DNA from: Littorina saxatilis
Taxonomy: Eukaryota; Mollusca; Gastropoda; Littorinimorpha; Littorinidae
Assembly (NCBI RefSeq): GCF_037325665.1
Contig: NC_090249.1
Location: 62,900,469 to 62,964,468 of the forward strand
DNA length: 64,000 nucleotides
Reading direction: 5' to 3'
Positions within the stretch are counted from its first letter, which is position 1, and every line of letters begins with the position of its first letter. The notes beneath the pieces are model-generated. The model was not told the origin of the DNA. It worked only from the letters and a program-made list of their open reading frames with translations, and made no database searches. This document shows positions 41,497 to 64,000 of the stretch, piece by piece. The translations under genes and the position numbers were made by a program.

Positions 41497-43074
41497 TGTC
41501 ACGTTTCAATATATCACTCAAGGTGATTATGAACCGGTTAATTACTACTAATTAACTAACCACACCACGATCCACTCTCGCAGGCATACAATTAAATAGA
41601 GTCAACAAAAGTATAAGTTTCAGACGCCTGTTTATGTATAAACTCTCCACCTCCCTCGAGCCTTCACTCAAAATATGTTCCTTTTACGTTCTCAACACGT
41701 AAAAAACCAGTGTTCACTGACAAAATGCCAGTAGTATGTAGAAAATTATAGGAACACGCTGAACCCGTGTAAATATAGTTAAATGAGAATGTTCTGTTCG
41801 AAAAGCTCTAGTTCGTGCAGGTGTCCACACCCCACGTTGTCACTACTCCAATGAAATCATAGATACGAAAAGACAACGGTGGTCAACGGGGTGCGTACGA
41901 CATGGTGCACTTAGCTTTATCTCTGCTGCTGCTGCTTAGCCGGTATGCTGGTTAGTCGGTTCGCTGGTTAGCCGGTCCGCTGGTTAGCCGGTTCGCTGGT
42001 TAGCCGGTCCGCTGGTTAGCCGGTCTCCTGGTTAGCCGGTCTCCTGGTTAGCGTAGCCTCAACAGTTCCCGCCAGAGTCAGCCGTGCCGATGTTACGGGA
42101 ACGTAACGAACGAACGAAACGAACGAACGAAGGAAGGCTGCAAACAGAAAGCATCGGTGCACTAAACATGTCAGCTACCCCTCACCCACCACCTTAAAAC
42201 ATGTCATCTTTAAATATCTCATCGAGCACGTGGGCCTGCACAAAACTGACTTTTTACAACAACAAAACAGCCATTTTCCGTCCTTCTCTCCCTATCTGCA
42301 AAAACCATATACAGATTAGTATTTTAGCGTCACAGAGAGTAAATTATGCGCTAACCTGGAAAGAACAACAGAGAGTATTTCATTCCACAACACAGACTCA
42401 TCAACAGCGTTAAATAATGATTTATTACCTCAAAAGCCTATGATTGTAACTCTCAATGGAAGCAAAGTCCGCCTCCTCCCTGGAACAGTCTCTGTTCGTC
42501 AACAGTGACCCAAAACGTCCAGAACCCCTTGTCGAATCCTTATGCGAAAGCCATCGCCGACGAAGGAAATGTGACGACTTGTCCTCAGCAAAATACGTGG
42601 CAGAGGAAAGGAATAACTTGTGGAAGTTCCCCTAGAGTGCCGAATATGATACTCGGTGAAAAACCATCATACTCTGGTAACTGTGTGTTAGGTCCTTCCC
42701 CTTCTGCCGCTGGGTGTCAAGTGTGTCGTCCTTGAGTCTCTGACAGACCACCTAGCCAAATACACGTGACTCACCTTGTCACCAAACCAGTCCAGCTATA
42801 CACAGTTTTGCCTCCCCAAGCAGGAAAAAGACACGAGAAACTCAATCCCTGAAAATCCCGTGCGCGCTGTCAGCGAAAAAAACCGTCAGCCCTATGACAG
42901 CAGAAACCTGCACTGTGAAGCTCGTGCGTTTCAAAACATCCGTGCTCGGGAGCACTGTCAGCAAAAACTCTGCTGTGTCCAATATCACGCACAGGCGCTT
43001 TCTATCATACATTGACCCAGAACAGGCACTCCACTGAGTGACGCTTTCTTGGTCTCTGTCACCCGATCGTGACA
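41497..43074 (-). repeat. Gypsy LTR (right; 5' LTR)
   Basis: 1578 bp, no difference from the left LTR noticed by eye. The primer-binding-like sequence adjoins at 41479-41495. Confidence 0.95.
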
Positions 43075-43629
43075 CAAATCAACAAGCATACAAAGCATAC
43101 ATTTAACTGAGACATAACACCAAGAACCCAAGCACTAAGCAAAACTTAGCGTACAATGTTAAAAGTACACACACACACACACACACGCACACACACACAC
43201 ACACACACACGCACGCACGCGCACACACAAAGATACCATTGACAAAGAGACCATAAAGCACATACAGGGTAGAGAGTTCCAAAACAGAATAGAGTTGTGG
43301 AGAGTCTACTCAGGCTAAGCAAAGGCTTTACGAAACAGGTATGTTTTGAGTTGGGTTTTGAAGGAGGAAAGGCTGCTGGAATCACGGATAGAACTTGGAA
43401 GCGAGTTCCAGACGGTCGGAATCTGGTACCTAAAGGTTCTTTCACCAAAGGTCTTGGTCCTGGTTTTGGGGATGCGAAGGAGTTTTTCAGAGGAGGATCT
43501 GAGAGAACGGGATGGCTCGTAGATACTGAGGGAATGGGACAAATAGGAGGGGGGTGATTTCTCAAAACAGCGGTACCCTAACAGGCAAACTTTCCACATG
43601 TGCTCCTTGTCATTGTGTGTCAGACACAT
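43075..43629 (-). mobile_element. LINE 3' fragment (CR1/L2-like), proximal part
   Basis: The minus-strand frame to a stop at 43315 reads TKTFGERTFRYQIPTVWNSL, then SSLSSFKTQLKTYLFRKAF, the C-terminus of a LINE reverse transcriptase. Its 3' UTR contains an (AC)n run at 43167-43228 and is cut at 43074 by the Gypsy LTR. Confidence 0.8.
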
Positions 43630-43706
43630 CCCTTGCTAGTGACTGGCCCATAATGTCACATGTTTCAGACACATCCCTTGCTAGTGACTGGCCCATAATG
43701 TCAGAA
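43618..43706. repeat. 45-bp tandem duplication
   Basis: CAGACACATCCCTTGCTAGT with continuation to CCCATAATGTCA occurs twice. Confidence 0.9.
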
Positions 43707-43904
43707 GGGAAAGTTTGCCTTAATAAAACCAAGAGTACTCACTCTTTCACAATCCAAACAAACCCGACAGAGTTATTTCAGAACATCGTCATTGTGACCA
43801 ACACTGTAGCTTGCACCTCAATGACGTCGTGATGATGAACGTCATTTGTGACGTCAGTGACACCGATGTCTTTGCAAACATGACGACCTTGACGAGACAG
43901 CATC

Positions 43905-43907
<3 letters not shown>

Positions 43908-43974
<67 letters not shown>
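43908..43974. repeat. (GA)n microsatellite
   Basis: About 33 GA units. Confidence 0.98.
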
Positions 43975-43977
<3 letters not shown>

Positions 43978-44450
43978 GATATAACACAATACTAATTCTT
44001 CATGCACGCACGCACGCACACACGCACACACACACACACGCACACACGTTGGTAGACACAAACACAAGAGGAACATTTACCTATAAAACTTTATTGCCGG
44101 AGTTCAGTATCACAGATTCAACACACTGGTCTCTTCGATGTCGACTAATCACAAGAACGAAACACACGACATCAACATGAACACATCACAGCACTTATAA
44201 CTATGCATAACACAACACGCGATGGAGAGAAAAAAACGAAACAAAAACCGTATAAAAAAAAAACAAGCAAAAAAAAAAAAAAAAACGAAAAAACAAAGCG
44301 AACACAGAAATGGAAAAAAAAAAGAAGACGAAAACGATCGACCAACGGAAAGTTTGATTATAAAAACTGAACGATGTAGGAGCTGCCCAAGATTTACTAC
44401 ATTGTACATTGGTGACGTCACTGTAGAACTGACAAGTACCGCAATAAAGG

Positions 44451-44526
44451 AAACAAGTCGCGTAAGGCGAAAATACAACATTTAGTCAAGCTCAGTCGAA
44501 CTCACAGAATGAAACTGAACGCATTG
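44451..44526. mobile_element. Fragment of the 58912-59797 repeat
   Basis: AAACAAGTCGCGTAAGGCGA and ACTCACAGAATGAAACTGAA match that element's left end; only 76 bp are present. Confidence 0.7.
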
Positions 44527-45337
44527 TACCTGTATTAATGTACGTTGACCAAAGAAAAATGAGAGAAAGAGACAAAGTCTTGTTTCATGAAAATAAACAT
44601 CCAAAAAGAATTCTGATTTGTTTCCATGCTCCTGAAAGATGAACATGTTTCAGCAGTTTTTAAATGCTAAAAGCCACGTGCTGTTTAGCAGATGAACTTT
44701 TTGTGGTTGGAGTCGCGCAAAGCACAGTCCCGTGACCAAAACGTCACCAATTACTTCTTCAACATGGCGTTGCACGCACCTGTCTCAAGCTTAACTCTTT
44801 CTTTACAGGGTCAACCTGTTCGTAAATCCCCACTGAACCAACATGGCCGTCCTGGGATAAGAACAGCCTTCACTTGGATACATACCATGAATCAAAATCC
44901 TGACGTTTCATTATGTGTTATATATATATATTTTTTTCAAGCAAAGAAAGATTATCAGCATAAAACACAACAGGTTTGGAACACAGACCTACTACTGACA
45001 CAGCATGACTTACAGGCAGTATTAAAACACAAATGCGGTTAAAGGTGATAACTACATTGACTAATCGCATTACACATGATTGGTGTATACATACCAATAT
45101 TGTTCACCTCACATAAATAGGGACGGCCTAGACTACACTATATTTTTGAATTCATCCAGCTCAACTATATACATAAATGTTCCAGTGTGCTTTCAGAATA
45201 CTTGTACATGTATTATTGTTTCGGCCAGTGTCTTCGGAAAGCCCACCCAGGCATGACTGTTCTCCCGTTAATGCGTGCATAGTTCACATCTGCAGAACGC
45301 TTACTTATACAAATTAACGTTTGCCCGTACATATAGA
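44527..45337. other. No feature seen
   Basis: AT-rich. An ORF at 44692-45042 has no family or splice support. Confidence 0.45.
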
Positions 45338-46090
45338 ACACCGTTATGTCCGTGTGTACTGTTCATACATGTAACACTCTTGTGTTCATAGTTATGTCCG
45401 TTTACAGTGTTCATACACGTAACATACTTATGTTTATAGTTATACTCGTGTACAGTGTTCATACACGTAACATACTTCTGTTCTTACGGTTATGTCAGTG
45501 TGTACTGCCCATACATGTAAAACAGTACTTTTCATAGTTATACCCATGTACAGTGTTCCTACATGCAACACTCTGGTGTTCATACTACCGCCCGTGAACA
45601 GTGTTCATATCATAGTGTATACGCCCAGTATCGAGTATCTTATGTTTAGTGTTATTATGCTCGTGAATGATGTTCATTCTTGTTACTCATTAAATTTTGT
45701 GTTCATAGTTATACCCAAGTGGTCTTCATACGTAACATGCAACACACTTGTGTTCATAGTTATGTCGGGGTATAATGTCCATACATGTCCGTACCTGAAA
45801 ACAAACTTGTGTTCATAGTTATGTCGGGGTATAATGTCCATACATGTCCGTACCTGAAAACAAACTTGTGTTCATAGTCATTTTCATGTGCAGTACCAAT
45901 ACGTTTTCTATAGTTATACCAATGTAGTGTTCATACATCTGGGACACTTATGTTCATCGTTATTTTTGTGTACAGTGTCCATACATGTAACACCCCTTTG
46001 TTCATAGTTATCCCCATGAACAGTGCTCATGCATGTTACACATTTGTGCTCATATAGTTGTGCTGTGTACAGTGTTCTAACATGTAGCAA
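45338..46090. repeat. Degenerate about 52-bp tandem repeat
   Basis: About 14 diverged units of the type GTTATGTCCGTGTACAGTGT then TCATACATGTAACAC. Much older than the other arrays, judging by divergence. Confidence 0.85.
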
Positions 46091-46390
46091 ACTAACGTTG
46101 ATATCGATGTCTAAGAAACGCAGGTCACAGTTCAGCAGCAGATGGCAGCATTACACGTGTACACACAAGACAGCACATTGCACAGTTACAACTAATGCAA
46201 TATAAATTCCCCCCACCCATCCCCTTTGCGCCCACTTATTATCCATACCGTGTTACTTCTGGATCCTACCCCCACCCCCTTCTGCCTAGCCCCAAACGCT
46301 GCTATGCTAACTTGGTCTTTCTGTCCCCACAACTAGTGTCTATTTCGGACATGACGTGGTTATATGCTAGGACCCCAAACGCATTCTCTC

Positions 46391-46754
46391 CACCCCGTTT
46401 ATTCTCTCCCCTCCATACATCCCTGCTACCCGCTCCACCCCGTTTATTCTCTCCCCTCCATACATCCCTGCTACCCGCTCCACCCCGTTTATTCTCTCCC
46501 CTCCATACATCCCTGCTACCCGCTCCACCCCGTTTATTCTCTCCCCTCCATACATCCCTGCTACCCGCTCCACCCCGTTTATTCTCTCCCCTCCATACAT
46601 CCCTGCTACCCGCTCCACCCCGTTTATTCTCTCCCCTCCATACATCCCTGCTACCCGCTCCACCCCGTTTATTCTCTCCCCTCCATACATCCCTGCTACC
46701 CGCTCCACCCCGTTTATTCTCTCCCCTCCATACATCCCTGCTACCCGCTCCACC
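46391..46754. repeat. 45-bp minisatellite, eight units
   Basis: Identical units of CACCCCGTTTATTCTCTCCC and continuation. On the minus strand each contains GAATAAAC, hence an AATAAA. The array lies about 0.9 kb past the KCNH stop codon. Confidence 0.96.
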
Positions 46755-46917
46755 CGATGATCTTTGGCTTTGCACAGTTAGCTTTGCAAAGATAAGTGGA
46801 AAGTAAGCGCTGTCATGTTTTGCCGCTCGTTAATAAAACCTACTCGTCATTCCTGGTCTGGCTGGCCTGGTTTAACAGTATGTGACATGTCCTTTAAGGA
46901 TTCTCATGGTGTTCTTC

Positions 46918-46959
46918 ACCCCCCACTCCCCCCCCCCCACTCACCCCCCCCCCCCCCCA
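46918..46959. repeat. C-rich run
   Basis: Poly-C interrupted by ACTC. Confidence 0.95.
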
Positions 46960-47663
46960 GAACAGACTGTGAAGGACGGGAAGCATTGAGAACAAGAAGC
47001 TCAACACAACAGCAACAGTTACAGCGTTACATGTACATTTGATTTTAACCAGGGTGTTGTTGGTTTATCCCCCACGGGGTACAACGCACTTCACGAACCA
47101 ACACCATCCTCGTAACAGCAATGTTCTTCTGCAGAATACCTCACACATATTTTAAGCAAATGTAATCAATAAATATACACATTTGGCAGACAATTATACG
47201 TGTACTGCTATCATGTAAGAAAATACAACCTGCACACGAGTACTTTGTTATATTTGTTTAAATGATTATTTCTTTGCTTCTTCCACGCTCGTTGTCTTTG
47301 GTTGAGATTACTTCAAACAATGGCCAGCTATTGAGTATGTTACCGTCTTAATGTCTATTCGTTCAAAATACAGTCATCTTTTGGTCAACAATCAGATTAA
47401 CAGTGTTAACTTTGACAGACAAACAAAGTTATAGAATACAGACACGAAGTTTTCAGACTTCACAACTTCACTCTCAAAGACGACAAGGGGAACACCCCAT
47501 GACACAAGGGAGCTAGCTTAGCCTCCCATTCGTATACCTGGAATTCCAAGAATACAAGAATAAAAAACCTGGACACGGATATGGACCTCAGCCCAGCAAC
47601 AGACGTTCAGAAGCAGCAGAACACTGGGACTCGCTACGGACAACGATTTTGACGGCTTGACAC
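46960..47663 (-). other. Presumed KCNH 3' UTR
   Basis: No ORF or repeat family. Directly downstream of the channel stop codon on the minus strand. The extent is inferred. Confidence 0.4.
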
Positions 47664-58598
<10,935 letters not shown>

Positions 58599-58911
58599 CT
58601 GAAACACACACCCGACAAATGCATTTATTAAAGGGTAAAGTCAGTATTTTGCCCAAGCAGTGTTGTGAGAAAGGAGGACGATATGACAAACCTCCCCTTC
58701 ACCGGTCCCAGCACACCGTCACAACACGTCTTGATTGTTGAAATGCAAACTTTGATGTTCGCGAACTACTCCCCCCTCTCCCCTCCACAAGTGTCCACTA
58801 ATGTACCACAGCTGACACAAGTAAGATCCAGGGTTCTGCACCTCCGTCGACTGCGCTAGGAAATCTTTACGGGCGATCACATCCGATACAAGACAAAATG
58901 ACAGAAGAAAA
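58599..58911. other. No feature seen (KCNH intron)
   Basis: No exon of the upstream C-linker or S6 segment is found here or further right, so the next exon must be outside the window. Confidence 0.5.
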
Positions 58912-59797
58912 AAACAAGTCGCGTAAGGCGAAAATACAATATTTAGTCAAGTAGCTGTCGAACTCACAGAATGAAACTGAACGCAATGCCATTTTTTCAG
59001 CAAGACCGTATACTCGTAGCATCGTCAGTCCACCGCTCATGGCAAAGGCAGTGAAATTGACAAGAAGAGCGGGGTAGTAGTTGCGCTAAGAAGGATAGCA
59101 CGCTTTTCTGTACCTCTCTTTGTTTTAACTTTCTGAGCGTGTTTTTAATCCAAACATATCATATCTATATGTTTTTGGAATCAGGAACCGACAAGGAATA
59201 AGATGAAAGTGTTTTTAAATTAATTTGGACAATTTAATTTTGATAATAATTTTTATATATTTAATTTTCAGAGCTTGTTTTTAATCCGAATATAACATAT
59301 TTATATGTTTTTGGAATCAGCAAATGATGGAGAATAAGATAAACGTAAATTTGGATCGTTTTATAAATTTTTATTTTTTTTTACAATTTTCCGATTTTTA
59401 ATGACCAAAGTCATTAATTAATTTTTAAGCCACCAAGCTGAAATGCAGTACCGAACCCCGGGCTTCGTCGAAGATTACTTGACCAAAATTTCAACCAATT
59501 TGGTTGAAAAATGAGGGCGTGACAGTGCCGCCTCAACTTTCACGAAAAGCCGGATATGACGTCATCAGAGACATTTATCCAAAAAATGAAAAAAACGTTC
59601 GGGGATTTCATACCCAGGAACTCTCATGTCAAATTTCATAAAGATCGGTCCAGTAGTTTAGTCTGAATCGCTCTACACACACACACACACACACACGCAC
59701 GCACGCACGCACACACATACGCACATACACCACGACCCTCGTTTCGATTCCCCCTCGATGTTAAAATATTTAGTCAAAACTTGACTAAATATAAAAA
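58912..59797. mobile_element. Dispersed noncoding repeat, Littorina-like type
   Basis: Starts AAACAAGTCGCGTAAGGCGA and ends near TTTAGTCAAAACTTGACTAA. Inside are two related ATATGTTTTTGGAATCAG blocks and an ACACGCACGC run (59675-59715). TTTAGTCAAG near the left end is inverted as CTTGACTAAA at the right end. I recall this repeat as very common in periwinkle-like snails. No coding. A fragment lies at 44451-44526. Confidence 0.65.
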
Positions 59798-60199
59798 CGA
59801 AAAATGAAATATGACAAAAACCTACGACATTACAATTTTCCCTCACGTGTTTTACACACACTCTTTGTGACAGCATCCCCTTTCCTTTTGAACCGCCTCC
59901 CCCAACTTCCTACAACACCTCACCCCCCCCTCCCTCCTCTTGGGAACTTTTCTGGACTGTTGAGATTAAAACAGACGTCGTCAAGTTCATCACCCAGCCC
60001 TGCTTTCTTCCGCGACGCACAATACGCATCGTTACACAGCGAGGCACATGCAGCATATATCCCCAGGCGACAAGCTCTCCTCACACAGCCAGCAGGCAGT
60101 GTAGCAGACAATTCAACAATGTCACATTGTAACCCCCCTCCCCCCCCCAACACTCTCCTTATCCCCTTTTTTTCAAGGGGCTGTCTCAAGTTGATAGAA
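59798..60199. other. No feature seen
   Basis: C-rich patches; opposing ORFs here lack support. Confidence 0.45.
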
Positions 60200-60445
60200 A
60201 ACTATGGCATATGAAACTAGCAGGCAAAACTATGGCACATGAAACCAGCGGGCAGAACTATGGCACATCATGAAACTAGCAGGCAAAACTATGGCACATG
60301 AAACCAGCAGGCAGAACTATGGCACACCATGAAACTGGCAGGCAAAACTAGGGCATAATTATGAAATCAGCAGGCAGAACTATGGCACATCATGAAACTG
60401 GCAGGCAAAACTTGGGCAAATGAAACTAGCAGGCAAAACTTGAAA
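60200..60445. repeat. Tandem repeat, 27-31 bp
   Basis: About eight units of GAAACTAGCAGGCAAAACTA then TGGCACAT, with GGCAGAACT variants. Confidence 0.9.
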
Positions 60446-61795
60446 ATACAAATTTCGAAAATAGTTTATTCCCAAACGCCTCGGTGTTTTGGCGGAAGAA
60501 AATGTCACTTTAAAGAAGGTTTGAAACAGACCTGCATCAAGTTCTTTCAGTAAATCCCACGTCCACAGAAAGAGAAGCAGCACGTCAGAGAAAGGGAAGG
60601 GGGGAGGTTAACTAAAGAGAGAAGGGCTACAGAACACAAAATAAACATTCTTTGCAAGAAAACAAGCTAGTTATCAGCTTGAAACAAAAAGTGGTCCATA
60701 TTTAAGCAACCTTCCCCTGGCAACATTTTCAGAGACAAAAGCACTTCAAGTGTTTGACACTGAACGCACCATATGACAGGCGACACACTGTGTCCGGGAC
60801 ACTCAGCAACGGGTCAACCACTGTGGATCAGACAAGATACAAAGTCACAGGCCTACTTCCAAGTCCCAGACGTCATTTTCACATCGAAGGAAGGATTTTG
60901 ACACCGGGCGTTACAGGAACATTTTCAATCGATCCAAAATGGCTACCCCCAAAACATGACGTTCATGCAGGACTGTTTTCAAATTATGTAGCTTAATACC
61001 GATGGAAATAGATTGTTTTGTTGTGCGGTACCTACTTCCATCTTGGGATTTGAAGTATCTCTTCGACTTCATGCAATTTCGGATGGAAGTCCCCTTTAAA
61101 CCTGTTTCCAGGAAGATTCCAAATAATGCCTGAATGCAGTTTTTCCCCACAGCCATTCTCGACCCCCCCCCCCCCCCCTGCCCTTCCTTCCCCAGTAGCA
61201 TCCTCCTAAAGCCATTGCAGTGAAATAGGACCCGATGAGGCATGGCCAGGTCTTGTCTGCTCTATGAATAGAAATGGCCTCTTTTCTCTGTACCTCTCCG
61301 CCCAAGCGCGTACTCATTTCCGCCTGGGTGTCAGGCAGCAAAAAGTAAATGGCGGCTAGGGATCGGAGTGAAAGGGAAGCCTTCTTCAGACGCCGGCGCA
61401 GCGACCGCTGGGGAACTTGAGTTTGAGGTCAGGGAATTGTCGGAAGAAATCGCGAAAAACAAGTATAGGCTCAGCAAAATTGTCTAAAAAAATGCCGATA
61501 AAAAAGATGGACGTAAGACACTGGGAGTTAAAGGCCAACTGGCATCGGCGCGCGGCAGATGTATCTCTAGGTTATCGTGCAGGCAACGCTCAATTTAGCT
61601 CTGTGGCCATATACTGTAACTGACAAGGTTTGGTCTCCTGGAGATGTTCTGCTTTTAAGGCAGCACAATAAAACAGGTTTCCACTGTAGGAACAAGGTGT
61701 TGACTGAAGAATAGTCACACTGCAACCGTATAAAAGTATCACGTTCATTCAAAGACTGTGGCCTGCAATATGTTTTGATAAGTGCACCTTTAGCA
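60446..61795. other. No feature seen
   Basis: 1.35 kb without a supported exon. ORFs at 60754, 61243 and 61417 lack splice borders or family motifs. A poly-C run is at 61166-61180. Confidence 0.45.
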
Positions 61796-62330
61796 CTTCT
61801 ACCTAAAAGACTTCGACATATACCAACAGTCAGTGATATGTCGCCACGAGAAGTGCCGCTTCTACCTAAAAGACTTCCACATATACCAACAGTCAGTGAT
61901 ATGTCGCCACGAGAAGTGCCGCTTCTACCTAAAAGACTTCCACATATACCAACAGTCAGTGATATGTCGCCACGAGAAGTGCCGCTTCTACCTAAAAGAC
62001 TTCCACATATACCAACAGTCAGTGATATGTCGCCACGAGAAGTGCCGCTTCTACCTAAAAGACTTCCACATATACCAACAGTCAGTGATATGTCGCCACG
62101 AGAAGTGCCGCTTCTACCTAAAAGACTTCCACATATACCAACAGTCAGTGATATGTCGCCACGAGAAGTGCCGCTTCTACCTAAAAGACTTCCACATATA
62201 CCAACAGTCAGTGATATGTCGCCACGAGAAGTGCCGCTTCTACCTAAAAGACTTCGACATATACCAACAGTCAGTGATATGTCGCCACGAGAAGTGCCGC
62301 TTCTACCTAAAAGACTTCCACATACACCAA
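61796..62330. repeat. 63-bp minisatellite, about 8.5 units
   Basis: Units of CTTCTACCTAAAAGACTTCC and continuation. As 63 is a multiple of three, one repeat peptide stays open in each strand (LPKRLPHIPTVSDMSPREVP on plus). The flanks do not look coding. Confidence 0.96.
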
Positions 62331-62472
62331 CAATCAACACCTCACTGCTTTCTGTGGCCATTTATTACTTTACTTTTAGATGAACTAATTTTAAAAAAAG
62401 GCATCAATGCCTTTAACGAAATTAGTTCTTTAACTAAGATCTGAGACAGTGAGGCGAACAGTTTTCACGAGT

Positions 62473-63597
62473 TGGTGTTAGCCTTAGTTACAGCAAGTTA
62501 AACAAACTATTTGCCCTGTTGGTGTTAGCCTTAGTTAAAGCAAGTTAAACAAACTATTTGCCCTGTTGGTGTTAGCCTTAGTTACAGCAAGTTAAACAAA
62601 CTATTTGCCCTGTTGGTGTTAGCCTTAGTTAAAGCAAGTTAAACAAACTATTTGCCCTGTTGGTGTTAGCCTTAGTTAAAGCAAGTTAAACAAACTATTT
62701 GCCCTGTTGGTGTTAGCCTTAGTTAAAGCAAGTTAAACAAACTATTTGCCCTGTTGGTGTTAGCCTTAGTTAAAGCAAGTTAAACAAACTATTTGCCCTG
62801 TTGGTGTTAGCCTTAGTTAAAGCAAGTTAAACAAACTATTTGCCCTGTTGGTGTTAGCCTTAGTTAAAGCAAGTTAAACAAACTATTTGCCCTGTTGGTG
62901 TTAGCCTTAGTTAAAGCAAGTTAAACAAACTATTTGCCCTGTTGGTGTTAGCCTTAGTTAAAGCAAGTTAAACAAACTATTTGCCCTGTTGGTGTTAGCC
63001 TTAGTTAAAGCAAGTTAAACAAACTATTTGCCCTGTTGGTGTTAGCCTTAGTTAAAGCAAGTTAAACAAACTATTTGCCCTGTTGGTGTTAGCCTTAGTT
63101 ACAGCAAGTTAAACAAACTATTTGCCCTGTTGGTGTTAGCCTTAGTTAAAGCAAGTTAAACAAACTATTTGCCCTGTTGGTGTTAGCCTTAGTTACAGCA
63201 AGTTAAACAAACTATTTGCCCTGTTGGTGTTAGCCTTAGTTAAAGCAAGTTAAACAAACTATTTGCCCTGTTGGTGTTAGCCTTAGTTACAGCAAGTTAA
63301 ACAAACTATTTGCCCTGTTGGTGTTAGCCTTAGTTAAAGCAAGTTAAACAAACTATTTGCCCTGTTGGTGTTAGCCTTAGTTAAAGCAAGTTAAACAAAC
63401 TATTTGCCCTGTTGGTGTTAGCCTTAGTTAAAGCAAGTTAAACAAACTATTTGCCCTGTTGGTGTTAGCCTTAGTTAAAGCAAGTTAAACAAACTATTTG
63501 CCCTGTTGGTGTTAGCCTTAGTTAAAGCAAGTTAAACAAACTATTTGCCCTGTTGGTGTTAGCCTTAGTTAAAGCAAGTTAAACAAACTATTTGCCC
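62473..63597. repeat. 47-bp minisatellite, 24 units
   Basis: Units of TTGGTGTTAGCCTTAGTTAA then AGCAAGTTAAACAAACTATT and TGCCCTG. The only variation is AAAGC/ACAGC. Confidence 0.97.
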
Positions 63598-63766
63598 GGC
63601 TTTGGAAACTATTCCGTCCCGAAAAGTCAAATCGAATGAACAGACATGAAAACCAAACAACCATGCAGCGAACTATACATTCGCGTTTTAGGAGGCATTG
63701 GCAGCCATTTTGTTTTCGTGTAATTCGTCGTTTCCGTTTCCGCTCACAACTCCGTCCTTCCCCGTA
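63598..63766. other. No feature seen
   Basis: Short spacer between two arrays. Confidence 0.5.
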
Positions 63767-64000
63767 CACGTTGAGACTGACTGCACGCTGCTTTGTTGTA
63801 AAGACTCTACACATTGAGACTGACTGCACGCTGCTTTGTTGTAAAGACTCTACACACTGAGACTGACTGCACGCTGCTTTGTTGTAAAGACTCTACACAT
63901 TGAGACTGACTGCACGCTGCTTTGTTGTAAAGACTCTACACATTGAGACTGACTGCACGCTACTTTGTTGTAAAGACTCTACACATTGAGACTGACTGCA
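63767..64000. repeat. 43-bp minisatellite running off the edge
   Basis: At least five units of CACATTGAGACTGACTGCAC then GCTGCTTTGTTGTAAAGACT and CTA; continues beyond the window. Confidence 0.96.

Larger units (their letters stand above)
32223..43074 (-). mobile_element. Ty3/Gypsy LTR element with nested DIRS copy
   Basis: Two direct LTRs of 1578 bp (32223-33800 and 41497-43074) begin TGTCACG and end CGTGACA. By eye they are indistinguishable, so the insertion is very young. Read on the minus strand, a primer-binding-like site (TGGGGGCCAAGCCGGGA) follows the right LTR, and a purine tract (GAAGAGGGGAGG) precedes the left one. Parts seen are gag, protease, integrase and, next to the purine tract, an RNase H C-terminal signature. 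No reverse transcriptase domain was recognised, and the copy appears broken (one or two breaks besides the nested DIRS). Integrase upstream of RNase H suggests the Gmr1-like branch of Gypsy. Confidence 0.88.

Noticed and set aside
61567-62383. 264- and 202-codon ORFs on opposite strands
   Set aside because: A 63-bp triplet-length array keeps both open; flanks not coding.
60446-63999. Upstream KCNH exons (S1-S6, pore, C-linker)
   Set aside because: No GFG pore signature, voltage-sensor Arg repeat or C-linker motif could be found; these exons must lie beyond the right edge.

Overview
The window looks like nuclear DNA of a gastropod mollusc, probably a caenogastropod such as a periwinkle. That call rests on three things: intron-split host genes of animal type, SINE families I associate with gastropods (398-757, 19680-20061), and a noncoding repeat at 58912-59797 that I recall as common in Littorina-like genomes. 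The species call is inference. By my coordinates tandem arrays fill roughly 12 kb of the 64 kb, and most of the rest is mobile-element DNA.

Host genes. (1) Two candidate minus-strand exons (2543-2974 and 1163-1376), phase-compatible, belong to an unrecognised gene. (2) A complete five-exon plus-strand gene (9078-17260) encodes a 195-residue leucine-rich-repeat protein of the LRMDA (C10orf11) type. Its third intron holds a 5.8 kb DIRS-type element. (3) A plus-strand gene with an intronless coding region (26788-27348) encodes a 186-residue Tctex1-type dynein light chain, perhaps with an upstream noncoding exon near 23850. (4) The 3' half of a minus-strand ERG-type KCNH potassium channel gene (47664-58598, seven exons, 407 codons) starts beyond the right edge.

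Mobile DNA. 1-8.7 kb: SINE, MITEs, a foldback-like DNA transposon (3773-7703) with about 365-bp inverted ends and a LINE inserted in one of them. 10.6-16.5 kb: a nearly whole DIRS element. 17.8-28.9 kb: MITEs, SINEs and large minisatellites. 32.2-43.1 kb: a Ty3/Gypsy element with indistinguishable 1578-bp LTRs. It carries an older DIRS fragment and itself splits a LINE 3' end. 49.7-52.5 kb: a 1.1 kb TIR element and a mariner-type remnant in KCNH introns.

Main observation. Several minisatellites appear to have been seeded at functional edges. The 22-bp array at 58037-58500 is a repeated 5' splice site of a KCNH exon. The degenerate array at 53996-55786 repeats the end of another KCNH exon with its donor. 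The 41/44-bp array at 27331-28395 repeats the stop-codon region of the dynein light chain gene. The array at 721-1116 repeats a SINE head with its Pol III A box. The array at 18918-19557 grows out of a MITE terminus. Five of the six KCNH introns in the window begin directly with tandem DNA at the donor. No CRISPR array, rRNA gene or bona fide tRNA gene was seen.
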